From Acidiferrobacter thiooxydans (GTDB lineage Bacteria > Pseudomonadota > Gammaproteobacteria > Acidiferrobacterales > Acidiferrobacteraceae): DNA of 64,000 nucleotides. The stretch covers positions 248,001-312,000 of the forward strand of contig NZ_PSYR01000001.1 in assembly GCF_003333315.1 (NCBI RefSeq), read 5' to 3'. Shown here piece after piece: positions 41,700-51,037 of this stretch; the stretch's first letter is position 1, and each line of letters starts with the position of its first letter. The position numbers and the translations under genes are program-made. The notes below the pieces were generated by a model. That model was not told the origin of the DNA. It saw only the letters and a list, made by a program, of their open reading frames with translations, and made no database searches.

Positions 41700-42239
41700 A
41701 TGACGGTATTCGAGGATCTCGGGACATTTCATGGGGTACCCGGGCGACTCGCGGATGGCGGGGCGCGATGCCAGGGCGGCCCGGACACGGCGATGGCCGG
41801 GTATACGCTGCTCGAACTTATGGCGATCCTCATCATAGTCGGCATCCTCGCGGCGGTCCTTGCACCGCGATTCCTGGGCACCTCCGGGTTCACCGGGCAG
41901 ACGACCACCGATAAGCTGCTGGCCGCGGCCCGTTATGCCGAGACGCTGGCGCAAAACCAGGGGGTCACCACCGCGCTTACGGTCGGCGCCAACTCCTTCT
42001 CGGTCACCCAAAACGGCGTGGCGGTCGCCAATCCCGCACGGCCATCGACGAGCTTTATCGTCCCGCTGCCCGCGGGTGTCACGATCACGCCCCAGACCAC
42101 CGTGAACTTCGCGCGTCCCGGCGTTCCGAGCACCACCCCGACCTTCACGATCACCGGGACCGGCTTCAAGGCGAGCCTCTATGTCACGACAACTGGCTAC
42201 ATCTATGAATGCGGGCCCCAGGGGGCGTGTCCGCCATGA
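41700..42239 (+). CDS. mshC: Minor prepilin, MshC-like
   Basis: A prepilin with the methylation motif MAGYTLLELMAILIIVGILA: Gly-1, Tyr+1, Glu+5. The frame from 41700 gives 179 residues with a long 33-residue leader; starting at the internal ATG just before AGYTLLEL leaves a 3-residue leader. Neither is ideal, so the true start is open. The mature domain is a small beta-rich head (TALTVGANSFSVTQNGVAVA) ending with a Cys-containing tail. It lies downstream of the pilin terminator and overlaps the next prepilin by 4 bases. Confidence 0.78.
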   Translation: MTVFEDLGTFHGVPGRLADGGARCQGGPDTAMAGYTLLELMAILIIVGILAAVLAPRFLGTSGFTGQTTTDKLLAAARYAETLAQNQGVTTALTVGANSFSVTQNGVAVANPARPSTSFIVPLPAGVTITPQTTVNFARPGVPSTTPTFTITGTGFKASLYVTTTGYIYECGPQGACPP

Positions 42240-42655
42240 GACCTCGCCCCTATCTCCCCACCCGGCGTCGGGTCGCGGGCCTCAGTCTGATCGAGCTCAT
42301 CGTTGCCATCGTGCTGCTTGCGATCCTCGGTGCCGGCTTTATGGCCATGTACGGGGAGGTGACGCGCCGGAATGCAGCTGGCGAGCAGACCGCGCCCATG
42401 ACCTGGGTGGCTCAGGGGGTCATGGAGTATGAACTCCTGCAGACCGAACTCTCGGTCGCTGGGACACCGGTTGCCTTCAATGCCCAGTTTGGCCCTTATG
42501 CGGCCAGTGCCACGTACACGACCGCGGCCACGAAGACGGTGGGAAAGAGGGCTAATGCGGTCACCTATTATGCCTATCTCGTGACGGTCACGGTCACCTG
42601 CGCCTCCGGCGGCTGCACCCCTATGGTCTTTACATCCTATGTCTACTCGACCTGA
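42236..42655 (+). CDS. mshD: Minor prepilin, MshD-like
   Basis: A 139-residue prepilin. The leader MRPRPYLPTRRRVAG is basic and is followed by LSLIELIVAIVLLAILGAGF, with Leu+1 and Glu+5. The ATG at 42236 overlaps the previous stop (ATGA). The head domain contains one Cys pair (TCASGGC). In Vibrio, MshD is a minor pilin of the MSHA system. The gene overlaps the next prepilin gene by 17 bases. Confidence 0.82.
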   Translation: MRPRPYLPTRRRVAGLSLIELIVAIVLLAILGAGFMAMYGEVTRRNAAGEQTAPMTWVAQGVMEYELLQTELSVAGTPVAFNAQFGPYAASATYTTAATKTVGKRANAVTYYAYLVTVTVTCASGGCTPMVFTSYVYST

Positions 42656-43106
42656 CGCCGGCCTGACCTTGATCGAGATGGTCGTGGCCATTGTGCTCAC
42701 GGCCATCCTCATGGCGATGGCCGCCCCCTTGCTCACGCACCTCATAAGGAGTTATGTGACCGGGGCGCAGGGGGCGGATCTGGCTACGGCGGCCGGGCCT
42801 GCCGTGGCGCGCCTGCAGTGGGACGGGCGCAATGCCTACGAGATGACGGTGACAAATACCTGCACCCTCGACCTGGAGAATATCAACGGCCAGACCCTCG
42901 AGTCCTACCAGTACGCGGGGGGCCAACTGTACCGCAACACCACCCTGATACTGGGGGACCTGCAGAGCCCAGGCGGGGCCTGCCCGTTCGGACCCGCGAG
43001 TGGCGGTCCCGTATACGCCGTGGTCTATGACTTCCTGTACACGGGCCCAAGTGGTCAGGGACACCTGGCGGTGGATGGGGTCTTGTCGGCCTATGCGCTC
43101 TCCTAG
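42639..43106 (+). CDS. mshO: Minor prepilin, MshO-like
   Basis: A 155-residue prepilin: leader MSTRPDAG then LTLIEMVVAIVLTAILMAMA, with Leu+1 and Glu+5. The head has features of MshO/PilW-like pilins, such as LQWDGRNAYEMTVTNTC and QTLESYQYAGGQLYRNT. It overlaps mshD by 17 bases and the next gene by 14 bases, so it is part of a tightly coupled minor-pilin block. MshO is one of the minor pilins needed to start pilus assembly. Confidence 0.82.
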   Translation: MSTRPDAGLTLIEMVVAIVLTAILMAMAAPLLTHLIRSYVTGAQGADLATAAGPAVARLQWDGRNAYEMTVTNTCTLDLENINGQTLESYQYAGGQLYRNTTLILGDLQSPGGACPFGPASGGPVYAVVYDFLYTGPSGQGHLAVDGVLSAYALS

Positions 43107-43536
43107 CCCACGCCGCGATCGCGGCTTTATCCTGGTGGCGCTCATCTTTCTGGTGCTCGTGGGCGCCCTGCTGTTGGCCGCCATGGCCTTCCTGTATGGG
43201 ACCGCGACCAGCACTGAGGGGACGCAGAACGGTGGCGCTCAAGCCTTCACCGCCGCCGAGAGCGGCGATCAGTATGGGGTCTACTATCTGGAAACACGCT
43301 ACTGGAAGAAGCCACCGCCCACGCCGCTGACTTTGCCGGCGCAGACCCCCTCGATCCCGGATCCCGAATGCCCGCCGGCCGTGACCGTCACCGCGGCCGG
43401 CGGCAATTATTATATCGTCACGTCGGTGGCGACCTGCGCGGGGTCCGGTGCGCGCTGGACGGTCACGCGCACCGTGAAGGCGGCGAAGCAGAGAGGCGTT
43501 ATCCAATACAACGTCATTACCTGGGCGCAACAGTAA
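43093..43536 (+). CDS. mshP: MshP/PilX-like pilus protein
   Basis: A 147-residue protein with basic N-terminus MRSPSPRRDRG followed by FILVALIFLVLVGALLLAAM, one hydrophobic segment like that of PilX/MshP. It lacks Glu+5, as expected for GspK/PilX-like proteins that cap the pilus tip. The head has AFTAAESGDQYGVYYLETRY, the AAESG element shared by PilX-like proteins. The start at 43093 overlaps the mshO stop. It is the last gene of the minor-pilin block. Confidence 0.8.
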   Translation: MRSPSPRRDRGFILVALIFLVLVGALLLAAMAFLYGTATSTEGTQNGGAQAFTAAESGDQYGVYYLETRYWKKPPPTPLTLPAQTPSIPDPECPPAVTVTAAGGNYYIVTSVATCAGSGARWTVTRTVKAAKQRGVIQYNVITWAQQ

Positions 43537-43618
43537 TATGCCGCGCATCCCCAATGGCCGGCATCCTTTTGCTATACCTTAGGGGTGCGATGCTGTGCAG
43601 ATAAGGACTGAGCCGACC

Positions 43619-45337
43619 ATGATCGAATCCCATACCGCGGCCCGACCACGCAAGGCGCGCCTCGGGGATCTCTTGCTGGAAAACAAGGTCATCTCCAAGG
43701 AGCAGCTTGAGACGGCGCTCGCCGATCAGCGCAAGAGCGGGCGGCGTCTGGGCCGCGTCCTCATCGAAAACGGCTATCTCACCGAAGACGCCCTGCTCGA
43801 TTTCCTGTCGCGCCAACTGCGCATCCCCTATGTCGACCTGCGCCGCTATACCTTCGTGCCGGAGGTCGTGCGTCTGATCCCCGAGGCCTATGCGCGGCGC
43901 TTTCGCGCCGTCGCCTTGCGCGATGAGGGTGACGCAATCCTCGTGGGCCTTGCCGATCCGATCGATATCTTTGCCCATGACGAGATCGCGCGGCTCGTCC
44001 AAAAGCCCCTGAAGCTCGCGGTCGTCAAGGAGGGCGATCTCCTGAAGGCCCTCGATGTGGTCTACCGCCGTACCGAGGAGATCAGCGGGCTTGCCGCGGA
44101 GCTCGAGCAGGAGCTGTCGGCCTACGACATCGATCTCGGGATGGCGCCGGGGGCCGCCGAGGGCGCCAACGACGCCCCGGTGGTCAAGCTCCTGCAGACC
44201 ATATTCGAGGACGCGATCCAGGTGAACGCCTCGGACATCCATGTCGAGCCCGACGAGAGCGCGGTGCGCGTGCGTTTTCGCATCGACGGCGAGTTGCGGG
44301 TGCAGACCACCGCCGATCGCAAGATCGCCCAGGCCTTGGTCTCGCGCCTGAAGCTCATGGCCTCGCTCGATATCTCCGAGCGCAGGCTCCCGCAGGATGG
44401 GCGCTGTCAGGTGCGGTTTCGCGACACCGTGATCGACGTGCGGTTGTCGACCGTGCCGGTGCAGCATGGCGAGTCGGTGGCCATGCGCCTCTTGAATCAA
44501 TCGAACGGTATCCTGGAGCTCGACCGGCTCGGCATGCCCGCCGATATCCTGGGACGGCTGCGTGCCCTGATCCATCAGCCCCACGGCCTCGTGCTCGTCA
44601 CGGGCCCCACGGGCAGTGGCAAGACCACGACGCTTTATGGGGCCCTGAAGGAACTGAATGCCACCTCCGTGAAGGTCCTGACGGTGGAGGATCCGGTCGA
44701 GTACCGGCTGGCGGGCGTGAACCAGGTCCAGGTCAACCCGAAGATCGACCTCGGGTTCGCCCGGGTCTTGCGCGCCTTTTTGCGTCAGGACCCGGATATC
44801 ATCCTGATCGGCGAGATGCGCGACACCGAGACCGTGGAGATCGGATTGCGCGCGGCCATGACCGGCCACCTCGTGTTGTCGAGCCTGCACACCCATGACG
44901 TGGTATCAAGCGCCCTGCGGCTCATGGACATGGGCGCCGAGCCCTATCTCGTGGCCGCCTCGCTGCGCGGGGTCGTGGCGCAAAGGCTCGTGCGCCGGGT
45001 ATGCGACAGCTGCGCCGAGCCGGCCACTCCCACCGCCGCCGAGAAGGTGCTTTTGGTATCGGAGCTCGGTCCTGACGCCCCGATGACCTTGAAGCGCGGA
45101 CGCGGCTGCGCCTTTTGCCAGCATACGGGCTTTCGCGGGCGCATCGGGGTCTATGAGATCCTGGAGATCGACGAACCCTTGATGTTTGCCCTTCAGAAGC
45201 GCGACCCCGAGGCCTTTCAGCGCGCCGCCCTGGGCGCCGCCCATTATCGTCGGCTGCGCACCGAGGCCCTCGCCCAGGCGGCGCGCGGCATCACCACGGT
45301 CGAGGAGGCCGTGCGTGCCGTGTACGGGAGCGGCTAA
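43619..45337 (+). CDS. mshE: Pilus assembly ATPase MshE (GspE/PilB family)
   Basis: A 572-residue ATPase. The N-terminal MshEN/GspE-II domain (KARLGDLLLENKVISKEQLE) includes LGRVLIENGYLTEDALLDFL; in MshE, domains of this type bind c-di-GMP. The catalytic half has Walker A VTGPTGSGKTTTLYG, the Asp box, and Walker B DPDIILIGEMRDTET. The His box is SSLHTHDVVSSALRL. A tetracysteine zinc site is present (CDSC and CAFC). It drives pilin polymerisation. The ATG at 43619 is preceded by AAGGA. c-di-GMP control would link it to the GGDEF-EAL enzyme at 35158. Confidence 0.92.
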   Translation: MIESHTAARPRKARLGDLLLENKVISKEQLETALADQRKSGRRLGRVLIENGYLTEDALLDFLSRQLRIPYVDLRRYTFVPEVVRLIPEAYARRFRAVALRDEGDAILVGLADPIDIFAHDEIARLVQKPLKLAVVKEGDLLKALDVVYRRTEEISGLAAELEQELSAYDIDLGMAPGAAEGANDAPVVKLLQTIFEDAIQVNASDIHVEPDESAVRVRFRIDGELRVQTTADRKIAQALVSRLKLMASLDISERRLPQDGRCQVRFRDTVIDVRLSTVPVQHGESVAMRLLNQSNGILELDRLGMPADILGRLRALIHQPHGLVLVTGPTGSGKTTTLYGALKELNATSVKVLTVEDPVEYRLAGVNQVQVNPKIDLGFARVLRAFLRQDPDIILIGEMRDTETVEIGLRAAMTGHLVLSSLHTHDVVSSALRLMDMGAEPYLVAASLRGVVAQRLVRRVCDSCAEPATPTAAEKVLLVSELGPDAPMTLKRGRGCAFCQHTGFRGRIGVYEILEIDEPLMFALQKRDPEAFQRAALGAAHYRRLRTEALAQAARGITTVEEAVRAVYGSG

Positions 45338-46572
45338 TGGCGTCGTTTCGCTACAAGGGGCGCAACGGTCGCGGCGAGGCGGTAGCGGGCCTCATGGAGG
45401 GCGCGAGCGCCGATGCCGTGGCCAGCCATCTCTTCAATCTCGGCATCACGCCGATCGACATCCATGGCGCCCCGGCCCCGTCACGTCCTGCGTGGCTGCA
45501 AGAGCTCGGGCGCGCGCGCGTCGACCTCACCGATCTTGTCCTGTTCTGCCGCCAGATGCATACCCTGCTCAAGGCCGGCGTACCCATCATGCAGTCCTTG
45601 AAGGGTCTGCGCGATTCCACCCACAACCGCACGCTCGCAGCTGTGATCGGGCAGTTGAACGAGGCCCTGGACGCGGGCCTTGATCTCACCGCCGCAGTGA
45701 AGCGTCACCCCAAGGTGTTTTCGACCCTGTTCGTGGCCTTGGTGCAGATCGGAGAGACGAGCGGCACACTCGACCAATCCTTCCTGCAGCTTGCCGGTTA
45801 TCTGGAGCGCGACCGTGAGACCGAGCAGCGCGTGAAGTCGGCCACCCGCTACCCGAGTTTCGTGGTGGTGGCGCTCGTCATTGCGGTCTTTATCATCAAT
45901 ATCTTTGTCATACCGGCATTCGCCCATGTCTATGCCGGCCTGCATGCCCAGCTGCCGCTTGCCACGCGCATCCTGATTGCGTCATCGCGGCTCACGGTGC
46001 GCTATTGGTACGACGCCGTGGCCGCGGTCGTGCTGACGGTGCTCGGCGTCCGCGCCTATGTGCGTACCACCGGCGGGCGTTATCGCTGGCACCGCCTGCG
46101 TCTGCGGCTGCCCATCATAGGTCCGATCCTGACCCGCGCACTGCTCGGCCGTTTCGCGCGCGCGCTGGCGATCACCATAAGGAGCGGCGTGCCCCTGATC
46201 CAGGGCCTCACCGTCATCAGCCGGGCGGTCGACAACGAGTATGTGGCCACGCGTATTTTGCAGATGCGCGACGGCATCGAGCGTGGCGAGACCTTGGCGC
46301 GCGCCGCACAGGCCACGCAACTCTTTCCGCCGCTGGTGTTGCAGATGGTTGCCGTGGGCGAGGAGAGCGGGGCGATCGACAGCCTCATGACCGAGGTTGC
46401 GGAATACTACGAGCGCGAGGTGGACTACGATCTGCGTAATCTCAGCACCGCCATCGAGCCCTTGCTGGTGGTTGCCATGGGGATCCTCGTCCTGATCCTG
46501 GCGCTCGGGGTGTTTCTGCCGATGTGGGATCTGGCGAGTGCCGCTTTCCACCAAAATGGCGGTCAGGTCTAG
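45337..46572 (+). CDS. mshG: Pilus inner-membrane platform protein MshG (GspF/PilC family)
   Basis: A 411-residue protein with two repeated GspF domains. Repeat one includes LVLFCRQMHTLLKAGVPIMQ and VQIGETSGTLDQSFLQLA; repeat two has FARALAITIRSGVPLIQGLT and VAVGEESGAIDSLMTEVAEY. Three transmembrane segments lie near residues 170-195, 225-245 and 375-400. It is the platform through which MshE adds pilin subunits. Its start overlaps the mshE stop by one base. A 174-base gap follows before the PilM-like gene. Confidence 0.92.
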   Translation: MASFRYKGRNGRGEAVAGLMEGASADAVASHLFNLGITPIDIHGAPAPSRPAWLQELGRARVDLTDLVLFCRQMHTLLKAGVPIMQSLKGLRDSTHNRTLAAVIGQLNEALDAGLDLTAAVKRHPKVFSTLFVALVQIGETSGTLDQSFLQLAGYLERDRETEQRVKSATRYPSFVVVALVIAVFIINIFVIPAFAHVYAGLHAQLPLATRILIASSRLTVRYWYDAVAAVVLTVLGVRAYVRTTGGRYRWHRLRLRLPIIGPILTRALLGRFARALAITIRSGVPLIQGLTVISRAVDNEYVATRILQMRDGIERGETLARAAQATQLFPPLVLQMVAVGEESGAIDSLMTEVAEYYEREVDYDLRNLSTAIEPLLVVAMGILVLILALGVFLPMWDLASAAFHQNGGQV

Positions 46573-46746
46573 CGGCGCATCCGGCCATCGCGAGTCGCCG
46601 ACGGCAGGTTTGTATCGGGCCACGGAGGGTCGTGTGACCGCGAGCGGGTCTTTATGGGTGGGCGTGACGCCTGCGGCCACGCATGCTACTGTCGGCAAAA
46701 GAGCTTACCGCCGTGGCACGCCCAAAGCGATGGATAGGCCGTGAGG

Positions 46747-47682
46747 ATGAGCGATATGGGGGGAGGTATGTGGGGACGTTGGCGGCGCGGGCGCCGGGAC
46801 GCGGGTCTCGCCGGCATCGGCGTGCACGCCTCGGGGCTCTCTTTGGTGCGCGTCGTCCGCAATGCCCAGGCGCCGGCCCGGATTGCTATCGCCGAGTTCC
46901 GGCCCTATGACGGCGCCGAGCCGGATCGGGTCCTCGCGCGGCTCGTCCAGGACCACGACCTCAAGCGCCAACCCTGCACGACCTTGCTTGGCGAGGGCGA
47001 GTATCGGCTGTTGCAGACCGAGGCGCCGGACGTGAAGTCCGAGGAACTGCGCGCGGCGCTGCGCTGGCGCATCAAGGACCTGATCGATTTCCATGTCAAC
47101 GACGCCACCCTGGACGTGTTCGACGTCCCGGTGCGCATGCCCGGACGCGCGGCGCTCGTGTATGTGGTGGTGGGACGCAACGAGGCGATACGCGCGCGCG
47201 CCGACCTTATGCACAACGCCGGCGCAGCCCTCGATATCATCGACATCCCGGAGCTCGCGCAGCGCAATCTCGCGTATCTCTTGCCCGAGGATCGGGAGGG
47301 CGTGGCGCTGCTTACGTTGACCGAGGATGGTGTGTACATCACCATAACGCGCGATGGCGCGCTTTATCTCTCGCGCACCGTCGCCGACGCCTCATCGACC
47401 CTGGCCGACAGCCGCGGATTCGAGCATCTCCTGCTCGAACTGCAGCGCTCGCTCGATTACTTCGAGAGCTCTTTTCGGCAAAACCCCATCATGCATGTCG
47501 TGGTGGCGCCGGCCACGCAGCGCACCGAGGCGCTCGTGGCCTTTCTGCGAAACCATCTCACGCAACGCGTCGCGTCCTGGGAGGCCGGGCGCTACGGCGA
47601 CGTCGAGGCGGACGTGCCGGTCCCGGACGCCTGTCTGCTGACCCTGGGTGCGGCCTTGCGCCAGGACAAGGTGGCGCTGTGA
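46747..47682 (+). CDS. mshI: MshI-like (PilM-type) actin-fold protein
   Basis: A 311-residue soluble protein. GIGVHASGLSLVRVVR, EELRAALRWRIKDLIDFHVN and DIIDIPELAQRNLAYLLPED belong to the MshI/PilM-like ATPase-fold family that recruits the PilN-like protein to the inner membrane. The start at 46747 (MSDMGGG) is used; a GTG 6 bases upstream is possible. The stop overlaps the following PilN-like start by 4 bases. In Vibrio mshI also lies upstream of mshJ. Confidence 0.85.
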   Translation: MSDMGGGMWGRWRRGRRDAGLAGIGVHASGLSLVRVVRNAQAPARIAIAEFRPYDGAEPDRVLARLVQDHDLKRQPCTTLLGEGEYRLLQTEAPDVKSEELRAALRWRIKDLIDFHVNDATLDVFDVPVRMPGRAALVYVVVGRNEAIRARADLMHNAGAALDIIDIPELAQRNLAYLLPEDREGVALLTLTEDGVYITITRDGALYLSRTVADASSTLADSRGFEHLLLELQRSLDYFESSFRQNPIMHVVVAPATQRTEALVAFLRNHLTQRVASWEAGRYGDVEADVPVPDACLLTLGAALRQDKVAL

Positions 47683-48320
47683 TCTCCCAGCAGATCAATC
47701 TCTATCATCCGATCTTCCGGCGCGAGCCCAAGCTGTTCTCCGCCGGCGTCATGCTGCGCGCCTGGCTTGCGCTCGTGGCGCTCGGGCTGGTCGCCGCCGC
47801 CTTCGATGCCTGGCAGGTCGAGAGTCTCTCCGGGGCGCTCGCCAATGCCCGGCAAACGGAGCACGCCGCGGTCGCCCGCCTGGCATCGGCCGACAGCGTC
47901 TTTGGGGTGGGCCGTGCGCGTGCGCGGCTCGCGGCCCTCAAGCGCCGCGAGCAGACCCTGAAGGGGCTTGGCCGCTTTCTGCGCCAAAGCCGCCGCGCCG
48001 AGATCGGCCCTGCGCCGGTCCTGGTCGCCATGAGTCGCGGCGTCCTTCCCGGCCTCTGGATCACGCGCTTTTCCCTGGATCGCAGGCAGCGCGCGCTCCA
48101 GCTTGCCGGTCACAGCCTGCGCCCGGCCCTGGTACCGCTTTTTCTGCATCGCGTGGTCGCCGGACCCAGTCTCGCCGGTTACCGCTTCCGGGGGCTTGTG
48201 ATCACACGCGCGCGCATAGCCGGGCGCTATCGGCCCTACGTGGATTTCACGGCCAGCACGACCAGTACGGCCGCCAAGGCCCATGCCCCTGCCCCGGCGG
48301 CGGCCAAGGGTGCGACATGA
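47679..48320 (+). CDS. PilN-like pilus assembly protein
   Basis: A 213-residue protein starting at a GTG (47679) that overlaps the upstream stop. ISQQINLYHPIFRREPKLFS is the conserved PilN/MshI2 N-terminus, a cytoplasmic peptide that docks into PilM. One transmembrane segment follows (LRAWLALVALGLVAAAFDAW), then a periplasmic coiled coil. The MSHA locus of some species has this gene as a second mshI-type gene. It overlaps the next gene by 4 bases. Confidence 0.85.
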   Translation: MISQQINLYHPIFRREPKLFSAGVMLRAWLALVALGLVAAAFDAWQVESLSGALANARQTEHAAVARLASADSVFGVGRARARLAALKRREQTLKGLGRFLRQSRRAEIGPAPVLVAMSRGVLPGLWITRFSLDRRQRALQLAGHSLRPALVPLFLHRVVAGPSLAGYRFRGLVITRARIAGRYRPYVDFTASTTSTAAKAHAPAPAAAKGAT

Positions 48321-48955
48321 ACCTAAAGGCGCAGATCGTTTCCATCCAGGAGCGTATCGACGCCCTGACGCTGCGTGAGCGCATCCTGTTATTTGCGGCG
48401 ATCGTGGCCGTTACCTATGGCCTCATGATCATCGCCGTGATCCGCCCGCTCGAAAATCGCGCACACGCAGTCACCGCCGATCTGGCCTCTCTGCACGCCA
48501 AGACCCGCCAGATCGATGCCCGCCTGGACGCCATCCTGGCGCCGGGAACCCGCGCCCGCCAGGCCGCGGAACTGAAGGCGCTTGCGCGCAAGGTGCGCGT
48601 GCTCAAGGCGCATCTCGCGCGTCTTGCGGCAGGATTGGTGCCGGCCCGCGACATGCCTGCCCTTTTGCGCCAGGTCCTGGCGCGCTCCCCGGGGGTGACG
48701 GTCGTGGCCCTTGTGGACCGAAAGGTAATGGCCGTGCGCCGTAATCCGAAAGACAAACCCTTTTTGTATCGTCATGAAATGACGCTCGTCGTGCGCGGCA
48801 CGTATGGCGCCTTGTTGCGCTATCTTACGGTGCTCGCCCACACCAAACGCCATGTCCTCTGGGGGCGGGTGACATTGACTACCGATCGCTATCCGTTTTC
48901 GACGGTACGGTTGCGGGTCTACACGCTAAGCACCCACGAGGCCTTGCTCCAATGA
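48317..48955 (+). CDS. mshJ: MshJ-like (PilO-type) pilus assembly protein
   Basis: A 212-residue protein. MNLKAQIVSIQERIDALTLR precedes a transmembrane helix (ILLFAAIVAVTYGLMIIAVI). A coiled coil then leads to a periplasmic ferredoxin-like domain (MTLVVRGTYGALLRYLTVLA). This is the MshJ/PilO pattern; it pairs with the PilN-like protein to form the inner-membrane alignment complex. The ATG at 48317 overlaps the upstream stop; a longer frame that starts earlier belongs to another reading of the PilN gene. Confidence 0.87.
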   Translation: MNLKAQIVSIQERIDALTLRERILLFAAIVAVTYGLMIIAVIRPLENRAHAVTADLASLHAKTRQIDARLDAILAPGTRARQAAELKALARKVRVLKAHLARLAAGLVPARDMPALLRQVLARSPGVTVVALVDRKVMAVRRNPKDKPFLYRHEMTLVVRGTYGALLRYLTVLAHTKRHVLWGRVTLTTDRYPFSTVRLRVYTLSTHEALLQ

Positions 48956-48983
48956 TTGGCACGGTCCTTGTATGGTATTGGGT

Positions 48984-49325
48984 ATGAAGAGAAAATGGCT
49001 TGTGGCGATGGTATTCGTGATATGGGCGCAAGGGGCGAGCGCTTACGGTCTCACGGATCCCACGCGTCCCCCGTGGATCGATCCCGCGGGCGCGGTGGGG
49101 GCGCACGCATCCGGCCTGCAGGCCATCATGCGCGACGGCGCGCGGCGGTTCGCCCTGATCGATGGCCGGGTCGCCACCGTAGGGTCGCGTATCGGGACGG
49201 CGCGCCTGATCGCCATCCATCACGACTCGGTCGTGCTGCGCGGCCGCGATGGCACGCACCGGCTGTTTCTCGCTCGCGGCCGCTACGTGAAGAAGACGGC
49301 GGTCGTGAAGGATGGGGTCTCATGA
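48984..49325 (+). CDS. mshK: MshK-like periplasmic pilus protein
   Basis: A 113-residue protein with a signal peptide (MKRKWLVAMVFVIWAQGASA). The mature part begins YGLTDPTRPPW, the DPTRPP element shared by MshK/PilP-like proteins. It continues with a small beta domain (FALIDGRVATVGSRIGTARL). It probably connects the inner-membrane complex with the secretin. The start at 48984 is chosen because the signal peptide begins here. The stop overlaps mshL by 4 bases. Confidence 0.83.
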   Translation: MKRKWLVAMVFVIWAQGASAYGLTDPTRPPWIDPAGAVGAHASGLQAIMRDGARRFALIDGRVATVGSRIGTARLIAIHHDSVVLRGRDGTHRLFLARGRYVKKTAVVKDGVS

Positions 49326-51037
49326 GATCGCGGCGACTACGTCTCCTGGCGGCGGGTCTCGCCGCGGCGCTTGCCGGGTGCGCGCCGCGGGGCTTCGATA
49401 AACCGCTCACCGCGCGCATGCAACGCAATTTGGCGGCGGGCGTGCGATCGCAAAGGCCGGCCGCCGTTTCGGCGGCGGTGGCCAACGCCCTGGTCCCTCC
49501 GGTCACGATCCAGTTACCGCATGCGCGGACACTGGTGGTGCCAAGTCGCTTTGATTTCAATACACGCAACGCGCCGGCAGCGCAGGTGTTCACGGAACTC
49601 GTGCGCGGCACATCCTACAGCATCGCCCTGCCGGACCACCTCGCCGGACGCATCACTGTGCACTTGAAGAATGTCACGGTGCCCGAGGCTATGCGGGTCA
49701 TTCGCACCGAGGACGGCTACCAGTATCGGCGGCGGGGGCACCAATACTATATCCTGTCTGCGGGCCTTAGGACGCGATTGTTTCGGGTTCATTACCTGGA
49801 TATCGTGCGCACCGGGATCTCCGAGACGCGGCTCACCGGCGAGAGCCTCACGAGCGTCGGGACCACCGGCGGGACCATGGAAGGGGCGCCGATGCCCACG
49901 AGCGGACAGCAGGGCATGACCCCCACGATCTCCGTGAAGACCACCTCGCGCAGCGACTTCTGGGCCACGCTAGCCAAGACCGTCACGGCGCTGGTCGGCA
50001 AGGGGCCGGGCCGCGAGGTGATCGCCAATCCGGAGGCCGGTCTGTTGGTGGTGCGGGCCGGCCCGAAGACCTTGCATACCGTGAGCCGCTTCCTGCGGCT
50101 CACCCAGGCGAGCGTCGACCGCGAGGTCGTGATCGACGCCAAGATCCTGGAGGTTGACCTAAAGAGCGGCTATCAGAGCGGCATCGACTGGGCCAAGCTC
50201 GGGAATATCGCCGGGGCGCAGGTGATAGGCGCGCAGACCGGGGGTGGCCAGCTGCTGTCTTCGGGGGTGGCGACCATAGGCGGCAACACCGGCAACATCA
50301 ATCCCGCATACGGCTCCCCCAATCCTTATGGCGCGAACGGCTACTCACCGATCAATAACACCGCGGTGTCGGCTTTTGGCGGCATCTTCAGCCTCGCGCT
50401 GCATGCCGGGAATTTCGCGGCCTTCATCCAGCTTTTGAATACCGAGGGGCGCGTGCAGGTGCTGTCGAGCCCGCGGGTATCGACCGTGAACGAGCAGAAG
50501 GCGGTCATCAAGGTCGGGGGCGATCAGTTTTTCGTGACTGGGGTGACCAACACCGAATCGCTGGTCGGGATCTCCCCGATCACAACGCCAGCCGTCCAGC
50601 TCTCGCCATTCTTCTCGGGGATCGCGCTCGATGTCACGCCCGAGATCGACGGTCACGGATCGATCATTCTTTATATTCACCCGTCGGTGAGCGAGGTGAC
50701 GCAGGTGAATCAGCAATTCAGCGTCTCCGGGCAGGCGTTCAATCTCCCACTCGCTTCGAGCTCCATTCAGGAGTCGGATTCGGTGGTGCGCGCCCAAAGC
50801 GGCCAGGTGATCGTCATCGGTGGCTTGATGAAGGAAGGCTCCACCAACAATAACGCCTCGGTGCCGCTGCTCGGTAATATCCCGCTGCTTGGCAATCTCT
50901 TCAAGGACAAGAAGGTGGTAAGAGTCAAAAAGGAGCTTGTGATCCTCCTTAAGCCGACGGTCGTGGATCTCGGCGGCCCATGGGGGCGGGAGTTGACACG
51001 CGCCCAGAGACGGATCGCGCGCATAACGGGTCATTAA
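49322..51037 (+). CDS. mshL: MshL secretin (GspD/PilQ family)
   Basis: A 571-residue lipoprotein secretin. The signal and lipobox are LLAAGLAAALAGCAPRG. N-terminal STN/N0-type and N1 domains follow (NAPAAQVFTELVRGTSYSIA, LKNVTVPEAMRVIRTEDGYQ). The C-terminal secretin core has VQVLSSPRVSTVNEQKAVIK, GIALDVTPEIDGHGSIILYI, VVRAQSGQVIVIGGLMKE and PLLGNIPLLGNLFKDKK. A Gly/Asn/Tyr-rich insertion near residues 310-345 is unusual. It forms the outer-membrane pore for the pilus. Its stop codon is immediately followed by mshM. Confidence 0.92.
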   Translation: MRSRRLRLLAAGLAAALAGCAPRGFDKPLTARMQRNLAAGVRSQRPAAVSAAVANALVPPVTIQLPHARTLVVPSRFDFNTRNAPAAQVFTELVRGTSYSIALPDHLAGRITVHLKNVTVPEAMRVIRTEDGYQYRRRGHQYYILSAGLRTRLFRVHYLDIVRTGISETRLTGESLTSVGTTGGTMEGAPMPTSGQQGMTPTISVKTTSRSDFWATLAKTVTALVGKGPGREVIANPEAGLLVVRAGPKTLHTVSRFLRLTQASVDREVVIDAKILEVDLKSGYQSGIDWAKLGNIAGAQVIGAQTGGGQLLSSGVATIGGNTGNINPAYGSPNPYGANGYSPINNTAVSAFGGIFSLALHAGNFAAFIQLLNTEGRVQVLSSPRVSTVNEQKAVIKVGGDQFFVTGVTNTESLVGISPITTPAVQLSPFFSGIALDVTPEIDGHGSIILYIHPSVSEVTQVNQQFSVSGQAFNLPLASSSIQESDSVVRAQSGQVIVIGGLMKEGSTNNNASVPLLGNIPLLGNLFKDKKVVRVKKELVILLKPTVVDLGGPWGRELTRAQRRIARITGH